A stretch of DNA of 64,000 nt from Lysinibacillus parviboronicapiens. Its GTDB lineage: Bacteria; Bacillota; Bacilli; Bacillales_A; Planococcaceae. Every line of letters begins with the position of its first letter. The stretch's first letter is position 1. Location of the stretch: assembly GCF_003049575.1 (NCBI RefSeq), contig NZ_PYWI01000019.1, positions 1 through 64,000 on the forward strand. The letters are read 5' to 3'. The notes beneath the pieces were generated by a model. It saw only the letters and a program-made list of their open reading frames with translations. It was not told where the DNA came from and did no database searches. Both the position numbers and the translations under genes were made by a program. Of the stretch, positions 1 through 7,849 are shown one piece after another.

Positions 1-2
1 CA

Positions 3-230
3 TTGAAGAAGGAAATTTCAGCACTCGCTGTTTTGATGACACAGCTCGGACCAGGGGTATTTTTTGTTGGCATGATAGGTGAAGATTCATCAGTGATAGG
101 ATTTAGTGTCACGGGGACAATTGTTAGCTTGGTAATCGGCATAAGAAAGCATCTCCTTCATTTGATACGTCTATCGTACCGGAGGTGCTTGAATGATTAT
201 ATGCGTTATTTGATTACGGGCTTACCTTAA
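3..230 (+). pseudogene. Fragment of a small membrane protein, fused into repeat copy A
   Basis: Open from the window edge, with a possible TTG start. The first 45 or so residues are hydrophobic and look like a small two-segment membrane protein. From about base 138 the frame runs through repeat copy A, so the last 30 residues (ending in LITGLP) are repeat sequence rather than gene. I read this as a gene cut by the repeat or the island boundary. No family is recognised, and the true start may lie outside the window. Confidence 0.3.
138..225 (+). repeat. 88-bp dispersed repeat, copy A
   Basis: Begins GGCATAAGAAAGCATCTCC and ends TTTGATTACGGGCTTAC. Related copies lie at 22,304-22,387 (same orientation) and 20,652-20,735 (inverted). 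The copies share both ends, TAAGAA-AGCA-CTCCTTC and TATGCGT--TTGATTA-GGGCTTAC, while the middle varies. Copy A ends 10 bp before the left attachment repeat. Confidence 0.7.
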
Positions 231-234
231 AATC

Positions 235-279
235 ACACTTTTTGAAACTCTATTGTTTCCAATGTATGGAGACGGCGGG
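235..279. repeat. Distal attachment-site repeat of the ssrA island
   Basis: Matches 43 of 45 bases with 23,804-23,848. The innermost 29 bases (251-279) are identical to 23,820-23,848, including the TGGAGACGGCGGG that is the complement of the tmRNA 3' end. This is the duplicated target expected when an element integrates into the 3' end of ssrA. The next base (280) departs from the ssrA sequence. Confidence 0.88.
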
Positions 280-300
280 TCTTGAAACGGAAAATATAAA

Positions 301-346
301 AAGTGCTGAAATACCAGTGTTTACAATGGTTTTTCAGCACCTGTTT
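301..346. terminator. Hairpin near the left end of the island
   Basis: AGTGCTGAAA pairs with TTTTCAGCAC, and an inner ACCA/TGGT pair extends the stem. A short T-run follows on the plus strand and a run of A precedes it, so it could terminate in either direction. It may insulate the left end of the island. Confidence 0.45.
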
Positions 347-351
347 TAAAG

Positions 352-372
352 CCTGACCCACAGTTTGACCCG
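352..372. other. Candidate integrase arm-binding repeats, left side
   Basis: Two copies of a TGACCC motif (354-360, and TTTGACCC at 364-371) match the TTTGACC repeats just inside the right attachment site (23,690-23,735). Short direct repeats on both arms are typical of tyrosine-integrase attP sites. The role is inferred from position. Bases 373-687 hold no further feature I can support. Confidence 0.4.
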
Positions 373-687
373 AAATAAGAAAAAAACTAATTTTTTTGCT
401 TACGGAGGCATTCTTTTTCCTTAACCTATCTTTAAAATTTGTTCACTTACAATATTATCTCGAAAGAAAAATTGGTCGAGTATAGTAATTTAACAGATAA
501 TAACATTAAGGAACTACAAACTAAGAAAACTCAGCTGTATGAAAAGCAAACGAACGTGAAAATGAAAATTACTTAATGTACAGTTAAAATGAGTTGTGAG
601 ACACACTCCACATGTATGGAGTGTATGTGGCAACACAATCACAAGGTATGCTCCATTCTATTTTCGAAATTCCCATTAAATTTGAAG

Positions 688-1398
688 TTATTTTATATTT
701 GACTTTTCTTCAGAATAATCAAGGTCCTCCACCTTGTCAATTATTTTAGTAATGATTTTAGTGGGGAAATTTAGTGGTTCTTCCATGGAAAATTTTTTCA
801 ATTCTTCTGCATATACTATTAAGTTTCTGTTCACGTCCTCTATTGATTTCATTAATTCATCATAGTTTTTATATTTCTTTTGAATTTCTTGAGGGGATAA
901 ATCTTTATAATCTGGATTTTGTAATGCCGATTCATACCACTTTCTATATTTCCCATGCCATTCAGTTAAATGCGGTCGTAAACCTTGATTTAATACATTA
1001 AGGGATAAACTCACAATCTGTTGAGCATTATCATTCCCTTCGAGATCTTCAGATGATAATTCAAGTAAGTATCCTCTAGTAGATTTAAATAATTCATACC
1101 ACGAATCATATATTTCAGTAATAATGTCGTTATCCGCATCAATTGGAATGGCTGCTTTTCTAGTACTTAATTCCACATACAATTTCCATGAAATATCTAA
1201 TTCTTTTTGGGAGAGCTCTGCTTTACTAAATTCATATGTTCCCAATCCAAATGGAGCATTTATAGTAATATTCCCAGGTGAATAAGATTTATAAAAATGA
1301 ATTAATAAACAAATAAAAAATAGCAACAAAAATACAAAACTAAGTATTAAATAAATAGTTTTATTCCTCCTTTTTTTCTTCTTTATTCCCCACGACAT
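688..1398 (-). CDS. Single-span membrane protein, last gene of the TIR operon
   Basis: About 236 residues. I chose the ATG at 1398, with GAGG nine bases upstream, over the TTG at 1404. A short lysine/arginine-rich cytoplasmic start (GIKKKKRRNK) is followed by one strongly hydrophobic helix (about residues 14-36) and then a soluble, largely helical domain. No family is recognised. It is co-oriented with the three TIR genes upstream and ends the cluster. By position it could anchor or sense at the membrane, but it could also be an unlinked neighbour, since a 150-bp gap separates it from the nearest TIR gene. Confidence 0.65.
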   Translation of the reverse strand: MSWGIKKKKRRNKTIYLILSFVFLLLFFICLLIHFYKSYSPGNITINAPFGLGTYEFSKAELSQKELDISWKLYVELSTRKAAIPIDADNDIITEIYDSWYELFKSTRGYLLELSSEDLEGNDNAQQIVSLSLNVLNQGLRPHLTEWHGKYRKWYESALQNPDYKDLSPQEIQKKYKNYDELMKSIEDVNRNLIVYAEELKKFSMEEPLNFPTKIITKIIDKVEDLDYSEEKSNIK

Positions 1399-1554
1399 TA
1401 TCAATTCCTCATTTTCAAGTTTAATTTTATATTACTTTTCATTTGAATTTAGAAATAAGCAGCTTTGCATATAACTATATTCTTAATTCTAACAAATTAG
1501 GATCCGCAAAGTTTTTTTCTGTAGCTCGCAGCAAATCATTTCATAGAAAGAGAA

Positions 1555-2382
1555 TCACCTTTTAAAATTTTCATTATAAAATTTCTTAATCCTAGGTACT
1601 ATATCTTTAGCAATCAAATTTAATTCTTCATTTGTATTTTTTATATATTTCAAATCAGAAATACTGTTCAATTCTTCGATTTCTACATCATCTGAAATTA
1701 CTGGAATAATAAGAATATCTTTTTTATAATTATACCGATTTAAAAAATCTTTTAATTCTTTCTTACACCAATCCGATTCTATAAAGTCTTTTGTTATCCA
1801 AAAGACCACAGCCCCTGAACTTTTTATCCCTTTTTCGACTTCTTCAACTATAGATTCTCCATAGTCTATATTATATTTATCGAACCAAATTGGGAGTCCC
1901 TCCCCATTAAGATATGGGATTAATTCCTCAATTTCTTCTTTATTTTTAGATTGGTGACTTAAAAAAACAGGCATATCTCTACCTAGGGGACCCGAAAACT
2001 TATATCCTTGTTCCCTTAACTCTTTCTTCTCAACAAAGACAAAAAGGTGTGAAAATCTTATCTCTAAATCTCCACCATTCACGAAAGTAGAAGAATTAAA
2101 TCTTCTATTTCCAAATTCACTAAATAGTTCATTGTGTGTTATATCCGGTCTATAAATTAAATCAGCATTTTGTAACATTGCAATCATTTCTGCAATATGC
2201 TGTTCTTCAGGACTGTCATAGCTTAAAACCAAATAAAATTCTAATGTATACGGATTATTATTAATAAAAGCCTGTACCATCTGAAGAGAATTGGCATTTT
2301 GTTTTTCCAAAATTTCTTTTAAAATCGGTATTAAATGGGATCTATTTCCGTAATCCCCTTCCCAAATAAAATCTCTATTCAA
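1555..2382 (-). CDS. TIR-domain protein with an unknown N-terminal domain
   Basis: 275 residues starting at TTG, preceded by TAGGAGGA 11 bases upstream. Residues 1-130 form an unrecognised domain. Residues about 136-262 form a TIR domain: MPVFLSHQSKNKEE for strand A, IWFDKYNIDYGES for the BB-loop region, and SDWCKKEL carrying the likely catalytic Glu209. TIR domains of this type hydrolyse or cyclise NAD+ in bacterial immunity. It lies between the TIR-TIR-SLOG gene (84 bp away) and the membrane protein gene. The domain call is firm. Whether it makes a signal or acts as a toxic NADase is not visible in the sequence. Confidence 0.85.
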   Translation of the reverse strand: MNRDFIWEGDYGNRSHLIPILKEILEKQNANSLQMVQAFINNNPYTLEFYLVLSYDSPEEQHIAEMIAMLQNADLIYRPDITHNELFSEFGNRRFNSSTFVNGGDLEIRFSHLFVFVEKKELREQGYKFSGPLGRDMPVFLSHQSKNKEEIEELIPYLNGEGLPIWFDKYNIDYGESIVEEVEKGIKSSGAVVFWITKDFIESDWCKKELKDFLNRYNYKKDILIIPVISDDVEIEELNSISDLKYIKNTNEELNLIAKDIVPRIKKFYNENFKR

Positions 2383-2465
2383 TGTAATTAATTCCTCCTA
2401 AAATATAAGATTTTAGTGTACTAAATTCTATTTTCATTTATCGTTTTAATAAATATTTATTAGTT

Positions 2466-4514
2466 TTAATTTTGATGATTAATAGCCATCAATCCTTTTA
2501 ATACTAAACTTATCATTTCTGTGGTATTAGTAGATTTAAATAGCTTTTTATTTTCCTCAATACTTAAACCATTGTTTAATCCTTCAATTCCTACATCATT
2601 AAAGAAGGAAATCAATTTTTCGTAATTTATTAATTCTAATTTATTTTGCTCTGCTAGTTCATTATATTGTGTATATAATTCTTTATATTTAACATTCATA
2701 AATTGATAATCCTCAGTGAGTTCTTCCGGTTTTCCCCCACTTATGGCATCTATAATAACTTTAGATGCCCCCCCCATAGAACCAACTAAATAAACAGGCT
2801 TTTTATGTAAAAATGCGAGATACGCTTCCTCAACTACTCCTGGCATTGTCCCTTTATAACCAATTAACTTTCCTCCTAATATAATCCTAGCATTAATATC
2901 ATTATTCATTCTCTGACGCATTAAAGTAAGACTTCTGGACCAAACATATAAATCTTCTATAGTTTCTCCCTTATAAATTTTATCATGATTGCCTACTAAA
3001 CCTTCTGGGGGTTCTACATTAATAAATCTAGCAACATCACTTAACTTAGCTAATAAATTAGTAGAAATTTGTGTATAAATCGGGTAAGAAACATAGTTTG
3101 TTATTTGATCAGAAGGCCTTTTATGTTCTTGTTGATAATTGGTCGCTAAATCGAATAAAATATTGGCAAAATTGAATTCAGTGTCATATTTAACATCTCC
3201 ACCATAAGAAATTGAGGCACCACTAGCCAACAGATATCTGGTGAATTCTACAAGTGCATCTTGTAAATGAATATGTTCAAAACCTAACTCTTTAATGTTT
3301 CGACTTTCTGAAATAGAAATTCCCACATTAAGACCATCTAAAAATGACAATTCATGAATTTCATACTCACCTTTTTCCTTTAATAAAGGTATATAGGTTG
3401 GTGTATAAAATTGCATATCATCTGCAACCCCTGTAATTATATCTATTTCTTCTTCGCTAAGTGGAGGATCAGGATAAATTGTTAATTTATTTACACTACT
3501 ATTCAATTTTATTAATGATAACAGTTCAGGAGGCTGGGAGATAATTTCAACTTGGTTAATATAGAATTTTTTTGTTAGATAAATTACAAACATTTGATGA
3601 TATTTATATCTTAATGTTTCTTTCAATGTAATCAGAATTATTTTTTCATACATTATCTTATCTTCTAAATCTTTATTGAATCTTATTGTTTTTAGATTTC
3701 CTAAGTACGGAAAAATACGTTCTTCTCCTTCTTCATATAAATTAACAACAATTATTGGTCGATTATTTTTTTTTGCTAATAATATCTCTCTCCTACACCA
3801 TTCTCTAGTAGAATATTTATCCGTGTGAATTACTAGTAAGACAGACGTTTGGATATTTAATTCTATTTCTTCTGGAAAATCATACCCAATAGCAATATCA
3901 TTTGCATCAAAAAAAGTTTTAACGGGAGATTGACTCTGCATATAGTCACTTAGTTTTTTCGCAACAACCACACCATCTTCTTTTGCATGACTGATAAAAA
4001 GCTTTAATGGTGGGGGACTTTTTTGTTCATCAGTAGTTTCATGATTTATTCTATCAATATTGTAAAGTAATCTACATAATTCATGAGTAGTTCTACTTAA
4101 TAGAAAATCCTCTTTTTTAGAATCAACATCATATAATCTAATAAAGTTTTTTGTAGGAAGCCTATTAGAAAGTTTAAAAGCATTATCAGAAATAGCTATA
4201 GGCAATATTATACTTTTGGCGTTAAATTTTTCTACTTGCATGAAAATTTCTTCTATGTATTTCTCCCATTGTTTATCAATAACCATATTATCATCCACTA
4301 ATAATATAACTGCATTATATTCGGCATTAGTTAAATCAATATTTAATGGTGTTTGACCTGTTCTAAAGAAGACGGGTATTCCAATTCCGCGAGATAGTGG
4401 ATTATTGATGTCATGATTATAATAAGAAAATATCGAATTAGCCAAATTTCTCCCGTTTTCAAAGGACGAATGCCAAGCAATAAAAATATTTAAAGGATTT
4501 ATTATATCAGCCAT
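2466..4514 (-). CDS. TIR-TIR-SLOG fusion, probable signal-activated NADase
   Basis: 682 residues, with AGGAGGTG well placed before the ATG. A first TIR-like domain spans about 6-155 (LNIFIAWHSSFENGR; QWEKYIEEI). A second, more canonical TIR spans about 169-300 (KLFISHAKEDG, FFDANDIAIG, REWCRREI with likely catalytic Glu243). After a linker, residues about 390-600 look like a SLOG-superfamily nucleotide-binding fold: FTRYLLASGASISYGGD, then GGKLIGYKG, PGVVEEAYLA and KPVYLVGSMGGA. In Thoeris, ThsA pairs a SIR2 effector with a SIR2/TIR-associated SLOG (STALD) sensor of cyclic ADP-ribose signals. Here a tandem TIR stands where SIR2 would be. The effector role is inferred. Which SLOG subfamily this is cannot be settled by eye. 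Confidence 0.8.
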   Translation of the reverse strand: MADIINPLNIFIAWHSSFENGRNLANSIFSYYNHDINNPLSRGIGIPVFFRTGQTPLNIDLTNAEYNAVILLVDDNMVIDKQWEKYIEEIFMQVEKFNAKSIILPIAISDNAFKLSNRLPTKNFIRLYDVDSKKEDFLLSRTTHELCRLLYNIDRINHETTDEQKSPPPLKLFISHAKEDGVVVAKKLSDYMQSQSPVKTFFDANDIAIGYDFPEEIELNIQTSVLLVIHTDKYSTREWCRREILLAKKNNRPIIVVNLYEEGEERIFPYLGNLKTIRFNKDLEDKIMYEKIILITLKETLRYKYHQMFVIYLTKKFYINQVEIISQPPELLSLIKLNSSVNKLTIYPDPPLSEEEIDIITGVADDMQFYTPTYIPLLKEKGEYEIHELSFLDGLNVGISISESRNIKELGFEHIHLQDALVEFTRYLLASGASISYGGDVKYDTEFNFANILFDLATNYQQEHKRPSDQITNYVSYPIYTQISTNLLAKLSDVARFINVEPPEGLVGNHDKIYKGETIEDLYVWSRSLTLMRQRMNNDINARIILGGKLIGYKGTMPGVVEEAYLAFLHKKPVYLVGSMGGASKVIIDAISGGKPEELTEDYQFMNVKYKELYTQYNELAEQNKLELINYEKLISFFNDVGIEGLNNGLSIEENKKLFKSTNTTEMISLVLKGLMAINHQN

Positions 4515-4591
4515 TTATTACACCTCCTAATTTTTCCTATTTTTTCAAAAGCATAAGACCATTTCTTAAATTAGAATGGTCTTATACTTTA

Positions 4592-5074
4592 CTAGCTATT
4601 TCGTTTTCTTCTTTCCCGAGAATTACGAACCAATTCCCCTTTAGAACGATTATTAAAAGCTTCTTCAATCTTAGAATCTAACTTAGTTGATAAATCTCTC
4701 CAGTTCATTGTTACTGCATACCCACTGTCAATATTATCTTGTAAACGTGCTGGTGTATCACCGGCTGTTGGTAAATAAATTCCTAACAGACCATTACGAC
4801 TTCGACTGCCATAAGGTCTAAGGGAAGAATATATCTCCCAATCAACCCATTTTCTTTTAGAAGTTTCACTTCCAATTAAAACTATAGTTACTGTTGAATC
4901 TTTTAAATGATTAGTTCTAATTAGTGAAAGGATATAATCATTATCATCACTATCAACTTCTGCAGGAAGTGATCTATCAATAAGTGTATTATCCTTACCA
5001 TATGCAGTTCTCAAGTAATCTGCTTTAGCCTGGTCATTCGCATGATGATAACTTACAAAAACTTTATGTGCCAT
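4592..5074 (-). CDS. ThsB-like TIR protein (DUF1863 type)
   Basis: 160 residues, with GGAGGGAAATAC before the ATG. The start (AHKVFVSYHHANDQ), the strand TVTIVLIGSET and the motif RKWVDWEIYSSLRP match the TIR-like DUF1863 family that includes the Thoeris sensor ThsB. Glu80 sits where the ThsB catalytic glutamate lies. It is the first gene of the operon and 77 bp upstream of the TIR-TIR-SLOG gene. By analogy it would sense phage infection and turn NAD+ into a cyclic ADP-ribose-type signal. The family call is good; the specific signal is unknown. At 160 residues it is shorter than the roughly 190-200 usual for ThsB, having lost C-terminal sequence. Confidence 0.82.
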   Translation of the reverse strand: MAHKVFVSYHHANDQAKADYLRTAYGKDNTLIDRSLPAEVDSDDNDYILSLIRTNHLKDSTVTIVLIGSETSKRKWVDWEIYSSLRPYGSRSRNGLLGIYLPTAGDTPARLQDNIDSGYAVTMNWRDLSTKLDSKIEEAFNNRSKGELVRNSRERRKRNS

Positions 5075-5126
5075 GTATTTCCCTCCAAGTATTAAAATCA
5101 GAAAGTGAATCTAGGATGATACTATT

Positions 5127-5135
5127 ATTATACCA
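5127..5135 (-). promoter_or_regulatory. Extended -10 promoter of the TIR operon
   Basis: On the minus strand, TGGTATAAT is a perfect extended -10 element about 55 bp upstream of the ThsB-like ATG. No good -35 is seen, as is usual for extended -10 promoters. A (TA)n tract lies just upstream. Confidence 0.45.
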
Positions 5136-5545
5136 CCAATAAATTACAAATATATATATATATTTTATGTATTGTAAATTCCTTAAAGTTAGGATGATTT
5201 TAATAATAATATATTCCCTTAAACTGTTTCCCTAAGCAATAATGTTCATGTAAATAGTTAGAGTTCAAAGATGAAGTAAAAAATTTCACTTCGTTTTTTA
5301 TTTTCACTTCCGATCGTTAAAACTCTGATGAAAAGTAATTTACAAAATCACGAAATAGTTAGTTTAGCCTATAATAATCTTAATATATTACAAGTAAGAG
5401 GTTAACGCTTAACCAACAACACATATATCTTTAGAGAATAAAACGAAACTTAGATGGGGAAGATGGTTTCAAACTACTTTTGTTTAGCACGCATCCAGTG
5501 TTGAAAAACTTTTGTTAAAAAGGCAACATTTCAAAAAACAATAAT

Positions 5546-5691
5546 AGCTGTCTGGAAAGTGAACTTCTCCCATTCAAGTAGACAGTGGAAATAATTTAAA
5601 TACGTTAAGCAGCCTAAGCATTGAATTCTAAAGGGCTTTGGCCGTTTAACCGTTTCTGGTAACGATCGTGATTATAAAAATGAATTTAGAC
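5546..5691 (-). pseudogene. IS3-family insertion sequence remnant
   Basis: Read on the minus strand, the end of an IS3-type OrfB transposase survives: IHFYNHDRYQKRLNGQSP then LEFNA and a stop at 5614-5616. It is followed by the usual IS3-type terminal sequence (TGTCTGGAAAGTGAACTTC, with CTGTCT/AGACAG ends). An in-frame TAA interrupts it upstream, and the rest of the element is gone. The remainder of 5,136-5,840 holds no gene I can support. Confidence 0.75.
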
Positions 5692-5840
5692 ATCTTATGT
5701 AAATAATACTTCTCACACTTATTTTTCATCTTTTGAATATTTACTTTTAGCCACAAAAATACACTCCATTAAATAAACAGATTTTATTTTTCATCTGTCT
5801 ACCTAATGGGGAACATATCAGAAAGGCTATTTCATAATTA

Positions 5841-6812
5841 CTAAATAATTGATTTTAACGAATAATTCCCTAAAGACTCATTAATAATAAAGTCTATTTC
5901 CTCATCACTTAAAGCATTATTTTCATTTGATCTTTGAGTATTTTTTATTCCTTGTCTAAATCTATTTATAGCATTCAAATCATCAATCGTATAATCTATA
6001 AGGTATTCTTTTAAACTCCTACCTTGAGACTCATGCTCCCAAATATCCTTTTTGTTAAGTTGTCCTCTACTATTAGCCTTATTAATATAGAGAGTAGTTC
6101 TTTCTATCTTATGAAAATCTTGCCTACTTCGGCTGACTATCTTTCCCCAATACTTTCCTGCATCATATAAGTACGAAGTCACTACATACCTTTTTGGTAC
6201 AAGCACGACAGGAAAATCTCTCCCACCATGCCCTTTTATACTAGGCACGTATTCCGTAAATTCGTCCCATTGATGTGTATGGTGATTCCAATATTTTTTT
6301 GTTAACTCAAAATCTCTTTTTATATTATATTTCTCACTTTGTTGGACAGTATATTCAACTAATTTTTTCTTAATTAAACTTGCAATTAAATCGGACATTT
6401 TATCGCAACCAAATTTATCAATAAATACATGCAAGTCTTCTATACGACCAATTAAACCTTTTGAAATTAATTCTTTAATGTGAATATAGTTGAATATTTC
6501 AGCTAACTCTTCCTCACTATTGCCTGTACCTTGAGGAAACCCTTCAGTATATCCTAAAAACAATTCATTGGATTCACCAGAATATACCAAGTTACTCCTA
6601 GCTTCATCTATATTTTTTACTCCATATAAATCTAATACAGTATTGAAAAAGTCTAGAATAATACTGTCACATTCTGCTGAAAACGTATCTGTTTCAGCTT
6701 CAATACGAGTTGGGTCAATAAATAATTTATTATCCCAATCAACCCGAATATCTATAAAACTCAAATCTTTTTGTGATGAATTATTTAAACAAAAATACTT
6801 AGAAAATCTCAT
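5841..6812 (-). CDS. Hypothetical protein, 323 aa
   Basis: Starts at ATG after GGGGGTAGAATT, a clear ribosome site. I do not recognise the family. The N-terminus (FIDIRVDWDNKLFIDPTRIE) has an acidic beta pattern, the middle is helical, and the region around 165-235 is rich in Trp, Tyr, His and Arg (YWNHHTHQWDEF; YLYDAGKYWGK). There is no signal peptide or membrane helix. It lies last in a run of minus-strand genes between the TIR operon and the STAS/ATPase pair, which makes a defence or regulatory role plausible but unproven. Confidence 0.6.
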   Translation of the reverse strand: MRFSKYFCLNNSSQKDLSFIDIRVDWDNKLFIDPTRIEAETDTFSAECDSIILDFFNTVLDLYGVKNIDEARSNLVYSGESNELFLGYTEGFPQGTGNSEEELAEIFNYIHIKELISKGLIGRIEDLHVFIDKFGCDKMSDLIASLIKKKLVEYTVQQSEKYNIKRDFELTKKYWNHHTHQWDEFTEYVPSIKGHGGRDFPVVLVPKRYVVTSYLYDAGKYWGKIVSRSRQDFHKIERTTLYINKANSRGQLNKKDIWEHESQGRSLKEYLIDYTIDDLNAINRFRQGIKNTQRSNENNALSDEEIDFIINESLGNYSLKSII

Positions 6813-6857
6813 AATTCTACCCCCAATTTATTATAGGGCAGTAAACTGCCCTACGAC

Positions 6858-6995
6858 TTAATCCCAAATACAATGGTCATTAACAACCGTTGCTGCACGT
6901 TCATGTGGTCCTATCCATATTCTACCGTATCGAGTATTTCTAAAATGGCCTCTCACCATGTGCGCACAACGAAAATGAGGTGTTATTTTACACAT
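6858..6995 (-). CDS. Small Cys/His-rich basic protein, 45 aa
   Basis: Reads MCKITPHFRCAHMVRGHF..., ending DHCIWD. GGGAGTGATCGTG precedes the ATG, a good ribosome site, and only 46 bp separate its stop from the start of the 323-aa gene. It has three Cys and five His in 45 residues, suggesting metal binding or a small nucleic-acid-binding protein. No family is named. Confidence 0.5.
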   Translation of the reverse strand: MCKITPHFRCAHMVRGHFRNTRYGRIWIGPHERAATVVNDHCIWD

Positions 6996-7190
6996 CACGA
7001 TCACTCCCTTATAGATTTAATTAGGAGCATACTCTAAATATGTAGTTGAATTTATTTAAAAAGAAAACTAAAATTATAAATACAGTTATAAAAACAACCC
7101 TTAGAGTGATATACCTTAATTGATTGCCGTCAATCAAGATAAAATTGCTCCATTCATTGAAAGCTTAAATGTTTGCCGGCATTTAAGCTT

Positions 7191-7316
7191 TTAATGTTTT
7201 TCATCTTGATGTTTCTTCAAGACTTTAGCAGCTCCGCTTTTTTGTTTTTTTGAACTTTTTTTGCTGCTTAACGTTCTTCCGGCTTTTCCCACTTTCCCAC
7301 CTGAATGTCTTTTCAT
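7191..7316 (-). CDS. Small Lys/Ser-rich basic protein, 41 aa
   Basis: Begins MKRHSGGKVGKAGRTLSSKK and ends KKHQDEKH, with GGGGGTGCAGAG just before the ATG. Over a third of the residues are Lys, Arg or His and there is no hydrophobic core. It resembles short basic proteins of unknown function that I recall from other Bacillales. The stop lies in an 11-bp inverted repeat (AAGCTTAAATG/CATTTAAGCTT, 7,170-7,192) that could stabilise or end the transcript. Confidence 0.5.
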   Translation of the reverse strand: MKRHSGGKVGKAGRTLSSKKSSKKQKSGAAKVLKKHQDEKH

Positions 7317-7336
7317 CTCTGCACCCCCTCAAATTA

Positions 7337-7750
7337 TCACTTTTTGTTATCTCCAATTAATAATGCTATTCCTACTACAGCAATTAATAAGATTCCAATA
7401 ACAGCTTTTAATGCATAGAAAATTGTTGCAAAAGCTCCTGCAAATACTATGATTGATATTACAACATGTAATCCAATACTATATTCATAGTACGAATATT
7501 TAATAGACTCCCAAGTCACTTTTAACATTAATATTACTCCTGATAATTCTAGTGCTGCTCCCAGTAGTGTTAAAAACCAAAATATTGACAGTTCCTTAGC
7601 ATTTTCACTAAAAATTATTTCAATTGCTCTTTGAACATTTTCAGCATGCACATTTGCAAAATACTGATTAGAAAAAAGTAAAATTAGCATTCCGGTAATT
7701 ACCAAAACTATTGCCCCATATGATTTGTTGTTGATACTTATCTTACTCAC
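7337..7750 (-). CDS. Small integral membrane protein, 137 aa
   Basis: GAAAGGGGGTGAGTAAG precedes the ATG. Four hydrophobic segments are visible (about 12-29, 54-75, 90-110 and 112-132), and the N- and C-termini are polar. No catalytic motif is seen and no family is recognised. It starts 20 bp upstream of the small basic protein gene and lies 100 bp downstream of the STAS/wHTH gene, so it may share that transcript. A small polytopic protein beside regulators is a common arrangement in defence and stress cassettes, but the link is inference. Confidence 0.6.
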   Translation of the reverse strand: MSKISINNKSYGAIVLVITGMLILLFSNQYFANVHAENVQRAIEIIFSENAKELSIFWFLTLLGAALELSGVILMLKVTWESIKYSYYEYSIGLHVVISIIVFAGAFATIFYALKAVIGILLIAVVGIALLIGDNKK

Positions 7751-7794
7751 CCCCTTTCATTTTCAAAAAAAAAATTGAAAACAGTATTTTAAAA

Positions 7795-7818
7795 TTGGTT
7801 TCAATTTAAAAATTGAAA
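7795..7818 (-). terminator. Hairpin behind the STAS/wHTH gene
   Basis: GGTTTCAATTT pairs with AAATTGAAACC across two bases. The T-run is weak in the minus direction, so it may act as a partial terminator or an RNA stabiliser between the STAS/wHTH gene and the membrane-protein gene. Confidence 0.4.
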
Positions 7819-7849
7819 CCTATAGAGATTTTTAAGGAAGTTTCCTTCC

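Noticed and set aside
2466-4514. Classical SIR2 ThsA
   Set aside because: No SIR2 signature residues are seen; the N-terminal halves are TIR-like.
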